DNA of 64,000 nt from the NCBI GenBank assembly GCA_040882605.1, contig JBBEAY010000067.1, positions 3,922 to 67,921 on the forward strand. Reading direction: 5' to 3'. The position numbers were made by a program, and so were the translations under genes. Source of the DNA: JAOUEA01 sp040882605. Its GTDB lineage: Bacteria; Actinomycetota; UBA4738; HRBIN12. Under the pieces are notes generated by a model. It saw only the letters and a program-made list of their open reading frames with translations. It did not search any database and was not told the origin of the DNA. How positions within the stretch are numbered: position 1 is the stretch's first letter; every line of letters starts with the position of its first letter. Shown here one piece after another: positions 22,798 to 31,557 of this stretch.

Positions 22798-22847
22798 CCG
22801 ATGACGCGCCAGAGCTGCCATCCACGGGCGTCAGGCCGGCTGTTCGG
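22794..22847 (-). other. Substitute cyclase 3' tail carried by the element
   Basis: Minus-strand reading gives NSRPDARGWQLWRVIG then stop, replacing the original DRWHLYRVAG. The W-x-L-x-R-V pattern is kept although the DNA differs, so the element appears to restore a similar C-terminus to its target gene. Confidence 0.65.
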
Positions 22848-22848
22848 G
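22845..22848. other. Right attachment junction (attR) of the integrative element
   Basis: Codon alignment with the displaced tail at 13229-13264 places the exchange at GG 22846-22847; see attL. Confidence 0.6.
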
Positions 22849-24161
22849 ACACCCTTCAGCTCGTGCTCGCCGGGGTCCTCGAAGACGAGGCCGCTGCCCG
22901 CGGTGAGGTCCTTCACCGTCTGCGAGACGAGCACTCCGTTTCGACCGGCGAGCGCCGCGACGCGTGCGCCGATGTGTACGGCGATCCCGCGAACGTCATC
23001 GCCAGCAAGCTCCACTTCACCCGTGTGGCAGCCGGCACGGATGTCCAACCCGAGCTCCCTGACCGCCTCCACGATGGCCTCTGCGCATCGAACCGCCCGC
23101 GCGGGGCCATCGAAGGTAGCGAGAAGTCCATCGCCGGTCGTGTTCACGTAGCGCCCCCGGAACCGATCGATCTCTGCCTTCGCCTTCTCGTCGTGGGCCG
23201 CGAGCAGCTCCTTCCATCGGGCGTCGCCGAGCTCGACGGCCCGCTCGGTCGACCCCACGATGTCGGTGAACAGGACCGTGGCGAGCACGCGGTCGGCCTC
23301 CTCCGTTTCCCGCGAGCCCGTCACGAACGCAGCGACTTCAGCCAGGAGCGGTTCTTGGTCTCCTGCCCATGGAAAAGAGTCGATGCCGGGAAGCTCGACG
23401 AACCGCGCCCCGTCGATCCGATCGGCGAGGTCCCGGCCGCCCTCGATCAGGACGTCCTGATCGCCTGTTCGGTGCAGCACGAGCGTCGGAACGTGGATCG
23501 CCGACAGCATGCCGCGCAGGTCGACCGCGGCCATCCATCGTGAGAATGTCGCTTCGGTCCCGGGACTGGCGCTCTGCCGAAGGAGTCGCGAGTACCAGCG
23601 GACGATCCGATCGTCGTTCGCCACCGAGGGCGCAAGCGTCCGGAGCCACCGGCGAGCGATCGCGTCCGTCCCCCAGAAGCTGTCGCGCTCGGCGGCCCAC
23701 ACGTCCATCGCCGACGGCTCGTACCCCCACGGATAGTCGGGGGCTTTCAGCACCTTCGCCCGCGCCTGGTAGAGGATCAGCGCGCGGTCCTGTCGGGGTT
23801 CGCGGCCGAGAAGACCGATGCGAGTGGTGCACCATCGTCGCCGTAGCCGAAGAGGATCGCCTGCTCCGAGGCTGCCGCTTCCATCACAGCGCGGACGTCA
23901 TCCATCCGCACCTCGAGCGTGAAGAGATCGAGATCGACGGTCCGGTCCGAGAGACCGTTCCCTCGCTTATCGAAGAGCAGCAGCCGCGAGAACGAGGAGA
24001 GCCGCTCCAGGAAGCGGGCGCAGAGCGGATTCTCCCATTGCAGCTCGAGGTTCCAGATCCAGTCGTTGATGAAGACGAGATCGACCGGCCCGTCACCGAC
24101 GATCTGGTAGGCGATGTGGACGTCCCCGCTCTTCGCGAACCGGATCTCAGGGATGTCCACG

Positions 24162-25506
24162 TCAGGTCACCACCCGATAGAGGCGCCACCGGTCGGGCAC
24201 GCCCTTGAGGTGTTGCTCGCCCGCTTCCTCGAACGAAAGACCAGATCCCGCGACCAGGTCCCTGACGGTCTGCGAGACGAGCACTTCCGACGCGCCGGCC
24301 AGCGCCCCGACGCGCGCGCCGATCACGACTGCCATGCCGCCGACCTTGCCGTCGATCGTCTCGACCTCGCCTGTGTGCACGCCCGCCCGAACCTCGATGC
24401 CGAGCGGCGCGACCGCGGCGACGATCGCGCTTGCGCACCGCACGGCTCGAGCGGGCCCGTCGAACGTCGCGAAGAACCCGTCACCCGCGGTATCGACCTC
24501 GACCCCGCGGAACCGAGCGAGCTGTCCGCGCACGCGACGATGGTGGGTCTCGACGAGATCCTTCCACGCTCGATCGCCGAGCTCGACGGCCTTCTCGGTC
24601 GAGCCCACCACGTCGGTGAAGAGCACGGTGGCGAGGGCGCGGTCGAGTCCGGCTTCCATCTCGCCGAGCTCCACGACGAAGCGCTCCACCTCGTCGAGGA
24701 TGTCGTCCTGCGGACCCACCCACGGGAAGTGCACGCCGCCCGGCAGCTCGACGAACGTGGCGCCGACGATGCGCTCGGCTGTGCGCCGGCTCTCCTCGAT
24801 CGGGAAGTCGAGGTCGCCCGTCCTCGCGATCACGAGCGTCGGCACGTGGATCGATGCGAGGGCATGCGTGGCGTTGATCTGACGGTTCATGCGCTCGAGC
24901 GCGATCGCGGCGGATGGACTCGCCGATCGGCGCATGTACGAGGCGAGCCACGCGATCAGCCCCTCGTCATCTTCGAACCCGGGTGCTCCCCACGCCTTGA
25001 TCTCGTGGTGGGCGAACTCCGGCGTGCCCCAGGAGCGCTCCATGCGCTCGAGGTACGCCGCATCATCTTCCTTGTACGCGGGCGACCTGATCGTGAAGTC
25101 GGCTGCGGTGCCGTAGAGCGCGAGCGCCACCGTGCGCTCCGGGTAGGTCGCGGCGAAGAGCATCGACATCGGGCCGCCTTCGGACACCCCGAACACCACC
25201 GCCCGCTCGGACCCGACGGCGTCCATCACCGCCCGCACGTCGTCCATGCGCGTCTCGAGGTTGGGCAGGCGGTCGTCGGGCACGCGGTCGGACAGGGCCC
25301 ACGCCGCGCTTGTCGAACAGGATCAACCGCGAGAACCTGCTGAGGCGGTTGAGGAACCTCGCGAAATCGGGTTCCTCCCACATCGCTTCGACGTTCGAGA
25401 GCCACCCCATCACGAAGACCATGTCGACCGGCCCCTCGCCGGCGACCTGGTAGGCGATGTGCACGCCGTCGGCGGTCTTCGCGTACCGGGTCTCAGGTAT
25501 CGCCAC
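24162..25506 (-). pseudogene. Alpha/beta-hydrolase + class III cyclase fusion B, frameshifted
   Basis: GTG 25506 begins AIPETRYAKTADGVHIAYQV one base after the stop of gene C. The frame is lost after LILFDKRGVG: an extra C in GGGCCC (25295-25300) would otherwise read GLSDRVPDDRLPNLETRMD. The rest is intact, with hydrolase nucleophile GVSEG and cyclase LFTDVVGSTEKA, DTAGDGFFATFD and the tail GVPDRWRLYRVVT. If the base is an assembly error this is an intact ~448-aa protein; the cyclase half alone also has ATG-like starts downstream. Confidence 0.7.
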
Positions 25507-26845
25507 TTAGTCCACCACCCTGTACAGGTGCCAGCGGTCGGGGACACCTTTGAGCTCATGCTCCCCGGCGTCCTCGAACGCGAGACCCGAGCCGGCCACG
25601 AGGTTCTTGACGGTGGAGGAAACGAGGACCTCCGAGGCCTGGCCCAGCGCGCCCACCCGCGCGCCGATCGTGACCCCTAACCCGCCGACCTTGCCGTCGA
25701 TCGTCTCGACCTCATCCGTGTGGACCCCGGCTCGGATCTCGAGTCCGATGGATCGCACTGCTCGAGAGATGGCGAGTGCACACCTGGTCGCCGCCGCCGG
25801 GCCGTCGAAGGTCGCGAAGAAGCCGTCGCCTGCGGTATCCACCTCATGGCCGTCCGCGCGAGCGAGCTCCTCGCGAACGATCGCGTGATGGGACTCGAGC
25901 AGCTGCTTCCATGCGGTGTCCCCGAGAGCAGCCGACCGTTCCGTCGACCCGACGATGTCGGTGAACAGGGTGGTCGCGAGCCGTCGCGACCGATCGGTCG
26001 GGGACACCTCGAGCCGCAGGAACGAGCGGAGGTGCTCGAAGAGAGGATCCTGCAGCCCGGCTTCCACGAAGTGGTCTTCGCCCGGCAGCTCGACGAACGC
26101 CGCGTCGGGGATCAGTCGGGCGACCGCCCTGCCCGCGTCGGCCGGGATGAACACGTCGTCGCGACGATGCAGCACCAGGGTCGGGGTCCGTACGGTCGGC
26201 AACACGTCTGCGACGTTCAGCTGCATCGAGATGCTGAACAGTGCGACGGCCGCCCGTGGGCTGGCCGCGGCCCTCTGCACTTTGGCTCCGAACGCGATCG
26301 CAGTCTCGTCGTCCAACTGCGACGGGAAGGTCTCGTGCATGTCGTGCACGATGCTCTCTCGGCTTCCCCAGTGGTCGGCAGCCCACGCGAGCCATTCGTC
26401 CCATTCCTGTCTGTCGCCACCCCACGGGTGTTGAGGCGTCGCCACCATCGATGGACGCGAGCCGAACAACACGAGCTGGCGGATGCGTTCGGGGTGTGCG
26501 GCCGCGGTCAGCACGGCGGTCATCGCGCCCGAAGAGCACCGTGTCGCGTGACCTGACCGTGTCGAGCACGCACATCAGGTCGTTCACTGAGACCTCGACC
26601 GGTGGAAGATCCTCGGGCGCGACACGGTCGGACAGACCGACCCCCCTGCGGTCGACCATGATTACTCTGCCGAGCTCACCGAGCCGCCGACGGAATCCCG
26701 CGAACACCGGGTGTTCCCACATGACATCGAGCTGCGTCGCGTTGCCCGGCATGTACACGATGTCGTGACGGCCGTGCCCGAACACCTGATACGCGAGCGA
26801 CACGCCGTCGGCGGCGGTCGCGTAGCGGGGCTCAGGCACCTCCAT
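25507..26845 (-). pseudogene. Alpha/beta-hydrolase + class III cyclase fusion C, disrupted at the nucleophile elbow
   Basis: ATG 26845 (GGGAGG 6 nt upstream) starts EVPEPRYATAADGVSLAYQV. The frame breaks at 26524-26532, where the GxSxG elbow should be: TVLFG is followed, out of frame, by AMTAVLTAAAHPERI. Comparison with gene B suggests ~11 bases are missing, a deletion rather than a homopolymer slip. The cyclase part keeps LFTDIVGSTERS, DTAGDGFFATFD and the tail GVPDRWHLYRVVD. First gene of the leftward set. Confidence 0.7.
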
Positions 26846-26859
26846 CGGTCGCCTCCCGT

Positions 26860-26887
26860 TCAATAGGTTCGGGTCAATAGGTTCGGG
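26860..26887. repeat. 14-bp perfect tandem repeat upstream of cyclase C
   Basis: TCAATAGGTTCGGG occurs twice with no spacer, 15 bp upstream of the cyclase C start, and is AT-richer than its surroundings; probable promoter/operator. Confidence 0.5.
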
Positions 26888-26953
26888 CTTGCTCACCCAC
26901 GGATAATCCGCCCGGGGCACCCTGCGCCGCAAGCCGAGACCCGGCGCCCTCGT

Positions 26954-26959
26954 TAGACT
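26954..26959 (+). promoter_or_regulatory. Leaderless -10 TAGACT of the mutase small subunit
   Basis: TAGACT, 8 nt, ATG 26968. Confidence 0.45.
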
Positions 26960-26967
26960 CAGCCGCG

Positions 26968-27378
26968 ATGGCGGCGACCTATCGAATCGTAGTGGCGAAA
27001 CCGGGGCTCGACGGCCACGACCGGGGGGCCAAGATCGTCGCGCGCGCCCTGCGCGACGCCGGGTTCGAGGTGATCTACACGGGCCTGCACCAGACCGCCG
27101 AGCAGATCGTCGAGACCGCGATCCAGGAGGATGCCGACGCCGTGGGGCTCTCCAGCCATTCCGGCGCGCACATGACGTTGTTCCCGAAGGTCGTGACCCA
27201 GCTCCGCGAGCGGGGAGCAGGCGACATCCTGGTGTTCGGAGGCGGCGTCATCCCGGTCGACGACATCCCCATGCTGAAGGAAGCCGGGATCGCCGAGATC
27301 TTCACGCCCGGCGCGAACACGGGCGACATCGCCACCTGGCTGCGCGAGCACCTCGAGGATCCGTCCGCCGCGAGCTAG
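26968..27378 (+). CDS. mcmA2: Acyl-CoA mutase cobalamin-binding (small) subunit
   Basis: 136 aa, the B12-binding domain as a separate protein. The D15-x-H17-x-x-G20 motif (GLDGHDRGAKIV) supplies the lower axial His to cobalt; GLSSHSGAH and FGGGVIP are the other conserved loops. With the catalytic subunit at 52684-54273 it would isomerise (R)-methylmalonyl-CoA to succinyl-CoA. It sits just before sucCD, which use succinyl-CoA. Confidence 0.9.
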   Translation: MAATYRIVVAKPGLDGHDRGAKIVARALRDAGFEVIYTGLHQTAEQIVETAIQEDADAVGLSSHSGAHMTLFPKVVTQLRERGAGDILVFGGGVIPVDDIPMLKEAGIAEIFTPGANTGDIATWLREHLEDPSAAS

Positions 27379-27393
27379 TCCAGTCCAGACTAC
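27375..27393 (+). terminator. Stop-codon hairpin of the mutase small subunit
   Basis: TAGTC/GACTA stem with 7-nt loop CAGTCCA; the stem starts at the TAG stop. Nearly the reverse complement of the hairpin at 54270-54288. Confidence 0.45.
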
Positions 27394-27412
27394 CGAGAAT
27401 CCGGGGAGCTCC

Positions 27413-28558
27413 ATGGACCTGTACGAGCACCAAGGCAAGGAGCTCTTCCGCGCGCACGGCATCGTGACGCCGCGTGGCATCGTCGCCGAGACCGCCGAGC
27501 AGGCAGCCGATGCCACGCGCGAGCTGGGCGGCCGCAGCGTCGTGAAGATCCAGGTGCAGGTCGGCGGACGCGGCAAGGGCGGCGGGGTCGTGCTCGTCGA
27601 CTCACCCGAGCGCGCTGCCGAGGAAGCCGCACGCATGCTCGGCTCGGACTTCAAGGGGCACGCGGTCACCCAGGTGCTGGTCGAGGAGCTGCTTCCGATC
27701 GCGCGCGAGTTCTACACGTCGATGCTGCTCGACCGTTCCACCGGCGACTACCTCGCGATGATGACCGCCGAGGGCGGCATGGACATCGAGGAGCTCGCGC
27801 GCACGCGACCTGAGGCCCTGCGTCGCGTGCACGTCGACGCCATGCTGGGCCTGCGAGCGTTCCACGTACGCGAGCTCGTCGGCACGCTTGCGGTCGATGT
27901 CCGAGAGGGCGCGGCCGACGTGCTCCGGCGCATGTACGAGCTGGTGCAAGAGCGCGACGCGACGCTCGTCGAGGTGAACCCGCTCGTGCAGCTCGACGAC
28001 GGCTCGGTGGTCGCGCTCGACGCGAAGGTCACGATCGACGACAACGCGCTGTTCCGCCACTCCGAGATCGAACCGTACGCCGACGTGTTCCCGATCGACC
28101 CGGTGCAGGCGCTCGCCAACGAGAAGGGCCTGCAGTACGTGAAGCTCGACGGCAACGTCGGCATCATCGGCAACGGTGCAGGTCTCGTGATGTCGACGCT
28201 CGACCTCGTCGCGCAGGCGGGCGCGAAGGCGGCGAACTTCCTCGACGTTGGGGGCGGTGCGAGCGCCGATCAGATGGCGACCTCGCTCGAGGTGGTGCTC
28301 TCCGACCCGGCCGTGAAGGCGGTGCTCATCAACATCTTCGGCGGCATCACCCGATGCGACCTGGTCGCCCGCGGCATGCTCGGCGCGCTCGACCGGGTCG
28401 ACGCAACCGTGCCGCTCGTGGTGCGCCTCGATGGCACGAACGCAGAGGAAGGGCGAGCGATCCTCGAGGAAGCTGCGCACCAGCGCATCGTGGCGGCGGC
28501 GACGATGCAGGAGGCGGCCGAGCGAGCCGCCGCCCTCGCGAACGGACAGGCAGCGTGA
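27413..28558 (+). CDS. sucC: Succinyl-CoA synthetase beta subunit (ADP/GDP-forming)
   Basis: 381 aa. ATP-grasp N-terminus MDLYEHQGKELF, VQVGGRGKGGGV nucleotide loop, EVNPL metal site, and the C-terminal GGITRCDLVA phosphate-handling loop. It makes ATP or GTP from succinyl-CoA in the TCA cycle with SucD, whose GTG overlaps its stop. Confidence 0.95.
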   Translation: MDLYEHQGKELFRAHGIVTPRGIVAETAEQAADATRELGGRSVVKIQVQVGGRGKGGGVVLVDSPERAAEEAARMLGSDFKGHAVTQVLVEELLPIAREFYTSMLLDRSTGDYLAMMTAEGGMDIEELARTRPEALRRVHVDAMLGLRAFHVRELVGTLAVDVREGAADVLRRMYELVQERDATLVEVNPLVQLDDGSVVALDAKVTIDDNALFRHSEIEPYADVFPIDPVQALANEKGLQYVKLDGNVGIIGNGAGLVMSTLDLVAQAGAKAANFLDVGGGASADQMATSLEVVLSDPAVKAVLINIFGGITRCDLVARGMLGALDRVDATVPLVVRLDGTNAEEGRAILEEAAHQRIVAAATMQEAAERAAALANGQAA

Positions 28559-29424
28559 GCATCCTCGTCGGCGCCGACACGAGGCTCGTGGTGCAGGGGC
28601 TCACGGGCAAGGAGGGCACGTTCCACACGCTGCGCAACCGCGACTACGGGACGAACGTCGTCGCGGGCGTGACGCCCGGCAAGGGCGGGCACGACGTCGA
28701 GGGCATCCCCGTGTTCGACACCGTGGCCGGCGCCGTGGGCGAGGCCGGCGCCAACACGTCGGTGATCTTCGTGCCGCCCCGCTTCGCTGCCGAGGCGATC
28801 CTGGAAGCGGCCGACGCAGGCGTCGGCCTCGTCGTCTGCATCACCGAGGGCATCCCGGTGAAGGACATGGCCCACGTGCACAGCTTCCTCGAGGGCCGCC
28901 AGACCACCTTGGTCGGTCCGAACTGTCCGGGGGTGATCTCACCCGGGGTCGCGAACGTCGGCATCATCCCGCCCGAGGTGTGCATGCCGGGTCGGGTCGG
29001 GTTCGTGAGCCGCTCGGGCACGCTCGTCTACCAGATCGTGCACGAGCTGACGCAGCGGGATATCGGGCAATCGACCTGCGTCGGCATGGGTGGCGACCCG
29101 GTGCACGGCATCGGCTTCATCGAGGCGCTCGCTGCGTTCGAAGCCGATCCCGAGACCGACCTGATGATCATGACCGGCGAGATCGGCGGTGACGACGAGG
29201 AACGCGCCGCGGCCTACATCGCTTCGGAGGTGGCGAAGCCCGTGGTGGCCTACATCGCCGGTTTCGAGGCGCCGCCGGGAAAGCGCATGGGTCACGCCGG
29301 CGCGATCGTGACCGGGTCGAAAGGAACGGCTGCCGGGAAGGCCGAGGCGCTCGAGGCCGCGGGCGTGCGGGTGGCGCGCACGCCGAACCAGGTCGCCGAG
29401 CTCACCCAAGAGGCGCTGGCATGA
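28555..29424 (+). CDS. sucD: Succinyl-CoA synthetase alpha subunit
   Basis: 289 aa from GTG 28555 (GTGA overlap with sucC). CoA-binding Rossmann start (VQGLTGKEGTFH), VGPNCPGVISPG, and the phosphorylated His in GHAGAIVTG are present. Co-translated with sucC. Confidence 0.95.
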   Translation: MSILVGADTRLVVQGLTGKEGTFHTLRNRDYGTNVVAGVTPGKGGHDVEGIPVFDTVAGAVGEAGANTSVIFVPPRFAAEAILEAADAGVGLVVCITEGIPVKDMAHVHSFLEGRQTTLVGPNCPGVISPGVANVGIIPPEVCMPGRVGFVSRSGTLVYQIVHELTQRDIGQSTCVGMGGDPVHGIGFIEALAAFEADPETDLMIMTGEIGGDDEERAAAYIASEVAKPVVAYIAGFEAPPGKRMGHAGAIVTGSKGTAAGKAEALEAAGVRVARTPNQVAELTQEALA

Positions 29425-29446
29425 TCCTCACCGAGTTGGTCCTGGC

Positions 29447-30751
29447 ATGACTACGCATGCGGGCGGTCCTACCACGACCTTCACCGAGGTCGTCCGGGTT
29501 CCCGCGACCTCGCTCACCCGCGATCTCATCACGTCGGCTCCGGTCGCGGTGCTCCGTGCGATGGCTGCCGCGCTCGCCGTCGCCGCGCTCGGCCAAGTTC
29601 CTCCTTCCCTCGTCAACGTCGCCGGAGGCGGGCTGGCCGTGCAGACCCAGTTGCGCGTGGGGTGGCTCTACACGATGGCCGGCCATGCGGTGTCGATCCG
29701 GGCGACCGGCTCGGGGGGTTCGGTCGACGGGCTCGCGGGGGGCGTCGTCAGCGTGCGGCTCGGCATGCTCACGATCGCAGCGGTAGCGGTCACCATGCTC
29801 GTCGCGGGGGCGCGCGTCACCGCGCGGCGTGTCGATGACGTCGGCGCCAGGCGCATCGTCGCGGGCGCGCTGCTCGCCGTACCGTACGCGGCCTTGATCG
29901 GCGGCGTGAACACCGGTCTCAGGCTTCGGCTCGACACGGGTGGAGGGCTCCTGCCCGATGCGACCACGTTCGCCGCTCCGGTCTGGGAAGGGTTCGTGCT
30001 CCCCGGGGCGCTCGCGCTGGTCGCGGGTGCGATCGGAGGATGGTCGGTCGCGGAGAGCTGGCGCCGGACCGCGGGCCGAGCCGTTCGCGCCGGCGTGCTG
30101 GCCTTCATCTGGACGATCGGGCTCAGCTTCGTCGGCGTGCTGGTCTTCGCGACGCTGCGCCCGGAGGGGCTCGAGCGGTACTCCGTCGAGATGTGGTCGG
30201 CGGGGCCACAGCGTGCGGCGTTGTACATCGGTCATCAGGCACTGCTGTTGCCCGATCAGGCGATGTGGGTGCTCGCGCCGTCGATGGGTGCATGCGTGTC
30301 GTTGCGCGTCGATGAGGGCGCGCACGACGTGATCTGTCTCGACCGCATCCCGCACGCCCCCGACCCGGCCTCGTGGCTGCTGTCCGAGCTCGGACGGGTC
30401 GACGGATCGCCGCCGGTCGCTCCGATGCCATGGGTGGCCTGGTTCTTCGTCGCCGTGCCCGCGGCGGCGATCCTGCTCGGCTTGCATGGGCTCGGACGTT
30501 CGGCGACTTCGTTCGTGCGCGCGGCGGGGCGCGGGCTCGTGGCGGGCGGGGTGTTCGCGGTGCTTGTGATCACGACCACCCTCGCCGGGTCATTGTGGCT
30601 GGACGTGAACGACGGCGGTACGACACGCTCGGTCGCCCTCGGCCCCGATCCGATCATGACGGGCGCGCTCGCGCTGGTCTGGGGTCTGGCGGGCGGCGCC
30701 GTGGTGAGCACGGCCAGCCAGGTGTCGCGGCGGCTCAGCCGCCGAGGCTGA
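29447..30751 (+). CDS. Multi-pass membrane protein (DUF6350-like position)
   Basis: 434 aa with about eight to ten hydrophobic segments, e.g. VAVLRAMAAALAVAALG, LTIAAVAVTMLVAGA, VWEGFVLPGALALVAGAIGG, AVLVITTTLAGSLW. In Streptomyces a multi-TM protein of the DUF6350 type lies between sucD and purN, and the same order is found here; assignment rests on that position and topology. Role unknown. Confidence 0.65.
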   Translation: MTTHAGGPTTTFTEVVRVPATSLTRDLITSAPVAVLRAMAAALAVAALGQVPPSLVNVAGGGLAVQTQLRVGWLYTMAGHAVSIRATGSGGSVDGLAGGVVSVRLGMLTIAAVAVTMLVAGARVTARRVDDVGARRIVAGALLAVPYAALIGGVNTGLRLRLDTGGGLLPDATTFAAPVWEGFVLPGALALVAGAIGGWSVAESWRRTAGRAVRAGVLAFIWTIGLSFVGVLVFATLRPEGLERYSVEMWSAGPQRAALYIGHQALLLPDQAMWVLAPSMGACVSLRVDEGAHDVICLDRIPHAPDPASWLLSELGRVDGSPPVAPMPWVAWFFVAVPAAAILLGLHGLGRSATSFVRAAGRGLVAGGVFAVLVITTTLAGSLWLDVNDGGTTRSVALGPDPIMTGALALVWGLAGGAVVSTASQVSRRLSRRG

Positions 30752-31442
30752 CCTCGGTGAAGTTCGACTCGATCTGGGTGAACCGGCCCCATGCGGCCGC
30801 CCATCCAGCGTCATCGCGCGGGTACTTTTCGACCGGCGTGGCCGGCGATCGACGGTCCCAGATCCCGAAGAAAGTGCGCCCGTAGCCGAGCAGGTAGCGC
30901 GAGCCCGAGTGCGTGTACTGCACCGCCGACACGTCATCGGCGTCCATCGCGATGCCTTCGGGCGTCGAGGCCTGACCCGGCGAGGGCGATCCGCCCGCCT
31001 GGTCGACGGCGGTGTTGTTCGGCTCGAGGGCGATGAACCGCAGCCACGCGCCACGCCATCCGTCATCGGTGCGAGCGAACCGCTCCGAAGGTTGTGCCGG
31101 CGACTGGCGGTCCCAGATGCCGAAGTCGTCGGCGGTGTAGCCGAGCACGTAGCGGTACCCGGAGTGTGTGTAGCGGACGTCGCCGCCGCCGGTCGCGGTC
31201 TGCGGCGCAGCCGGCTCCTGGGCCACAGCGGGCTGGGCGAGCGTCGCTTCGGAAGGCGACGAGGGCCCCATGTCGGGTGTGGGTGAAGACAGCGGCTCCG
31301 ATGGTGTGGGGGAGACCGGACCTCGAGGCTCGGTGGGAGCCTGTGCGGCCGAGGCCGGCTGCACGGTGAGGTCGCTATGGCAGTAGCGGCATTTGATCGC
31401 CTCGTCCTGGATCATCTCCGCGCAGTACGGACACTTCTTCAC
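30735..31442 (-). CDS. Zinc-ribbon protein with two FGIWDR repeats
   Basis: 235 aa. N-terminal double CxxC ribbon (KKCPYCAEMIQDEAIKCRYC), a Pro/Ser/Ala-rich linker (~30-85), then two copies of a ~55-residue unit: YTHSG-RY-LGY, FGIWDR-SPA, a Trp-rich GW--AW-RF, and E-N. The copies are around residues 90-145 and 175-230. Zinc ribbon plus unstructured linker plus repeated domain suggests a sensor or adaptor. Its 3' end overlaps the upstream membrane-protein gene by 17 nt. No function known to me. Confidence 0.7.
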   Translation of the reverse strand: MKKCPYCAEMIQDEAIKCRYCHSDLTVQPASAAQAPTEPRGPVSPTPSEPLSSPTPDMGPSSPSEATLAQPAVAQEPAAPQTATGGGDVRYTHSGYRYVLGYTADDFGIWDRQSPAQPSERFARTDDGWRGAWLRFIALEPNNTAVDQAGGSPSPGQASTPEGIAMDADDVSAVQYTHSGSRYLLGYGRTFFGIWDRRSPATPVEKYPRDDAGWAAAWGRFTQIESNFTEVSLGG

Positions 31443-31542
31443 GGCGGTTCCTCTCGCGGGTCGGCAACGCGTCTGCTTGACCCTGGCAGGCTACCCGAAC
31501 AGCGCCCTGAAGTGGCTGGAGCGGCGCGTGCGGAACGTTCGG

Positions 31543-31548
31543 TAGCAT
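31543..31548 (+). promoter_or_regulatory. -10 TAGCAT of purN
   Basis: TAGCAT, 9 nt, ATG 31558; no SD. Confidence 0.4.
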
Positions 31549-31557
31549 GCCAGCGGG

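Larger units (their letters stand above)
13264..22847. mobile_element. Integrative element (~9.6 kb) in the 3' end of a hydrolase-cyclase gene
   Basis: Bounded on the left by the displaced cyclase tail plus a large serine recombinase, and on the right by a substitute tail for the same gene. Inside are two rightward cargo genes, a leftward operon of small zinc-binding proteins, HNH nuclease, RecA-like ATPase and HD protein, and rightward small genes at the right end. No capsid, tail, terminase or conjugation genes are recognisable, so it is a cryptic or satellite-type element rather than a complete phage. Most internal genes use strong Shine-Dalgarno sites, in contrast to the leaderless host genes. 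Confidence 0.85.
22794..24160 (-). pseudogene. Alpha/beta-hydrolase + class III cyclase fusion A, frameshifted
   Basis: GTG 24160 starts DIPEIRFAKSGDVHIAYQIV. The hydrolase half ends in a stop at 23777-23779 (NPDRTAR*); one extra base in the CGCGCG run at 23780-23786 would join it to LILYQARAKVLKAPDYPWGY and the rest. The cyclase domain has LFTDIVGSTERA and NTTGDGLLATFD (both metal Asp), but the catalytic Asn position is changed (HIGARVAAL). The hydrolase lacks the GxSxG serine (FGYGDDG). The last 17 codons come from the integrative element. Third gene of a leftward tandem set. Confidence 0.7.

Noticed and set aside
13264..22847. Complete prophage
   Set aside because: No capsid, portal, terminase, tail or lysis gene is recognisable in 9.6 kb.
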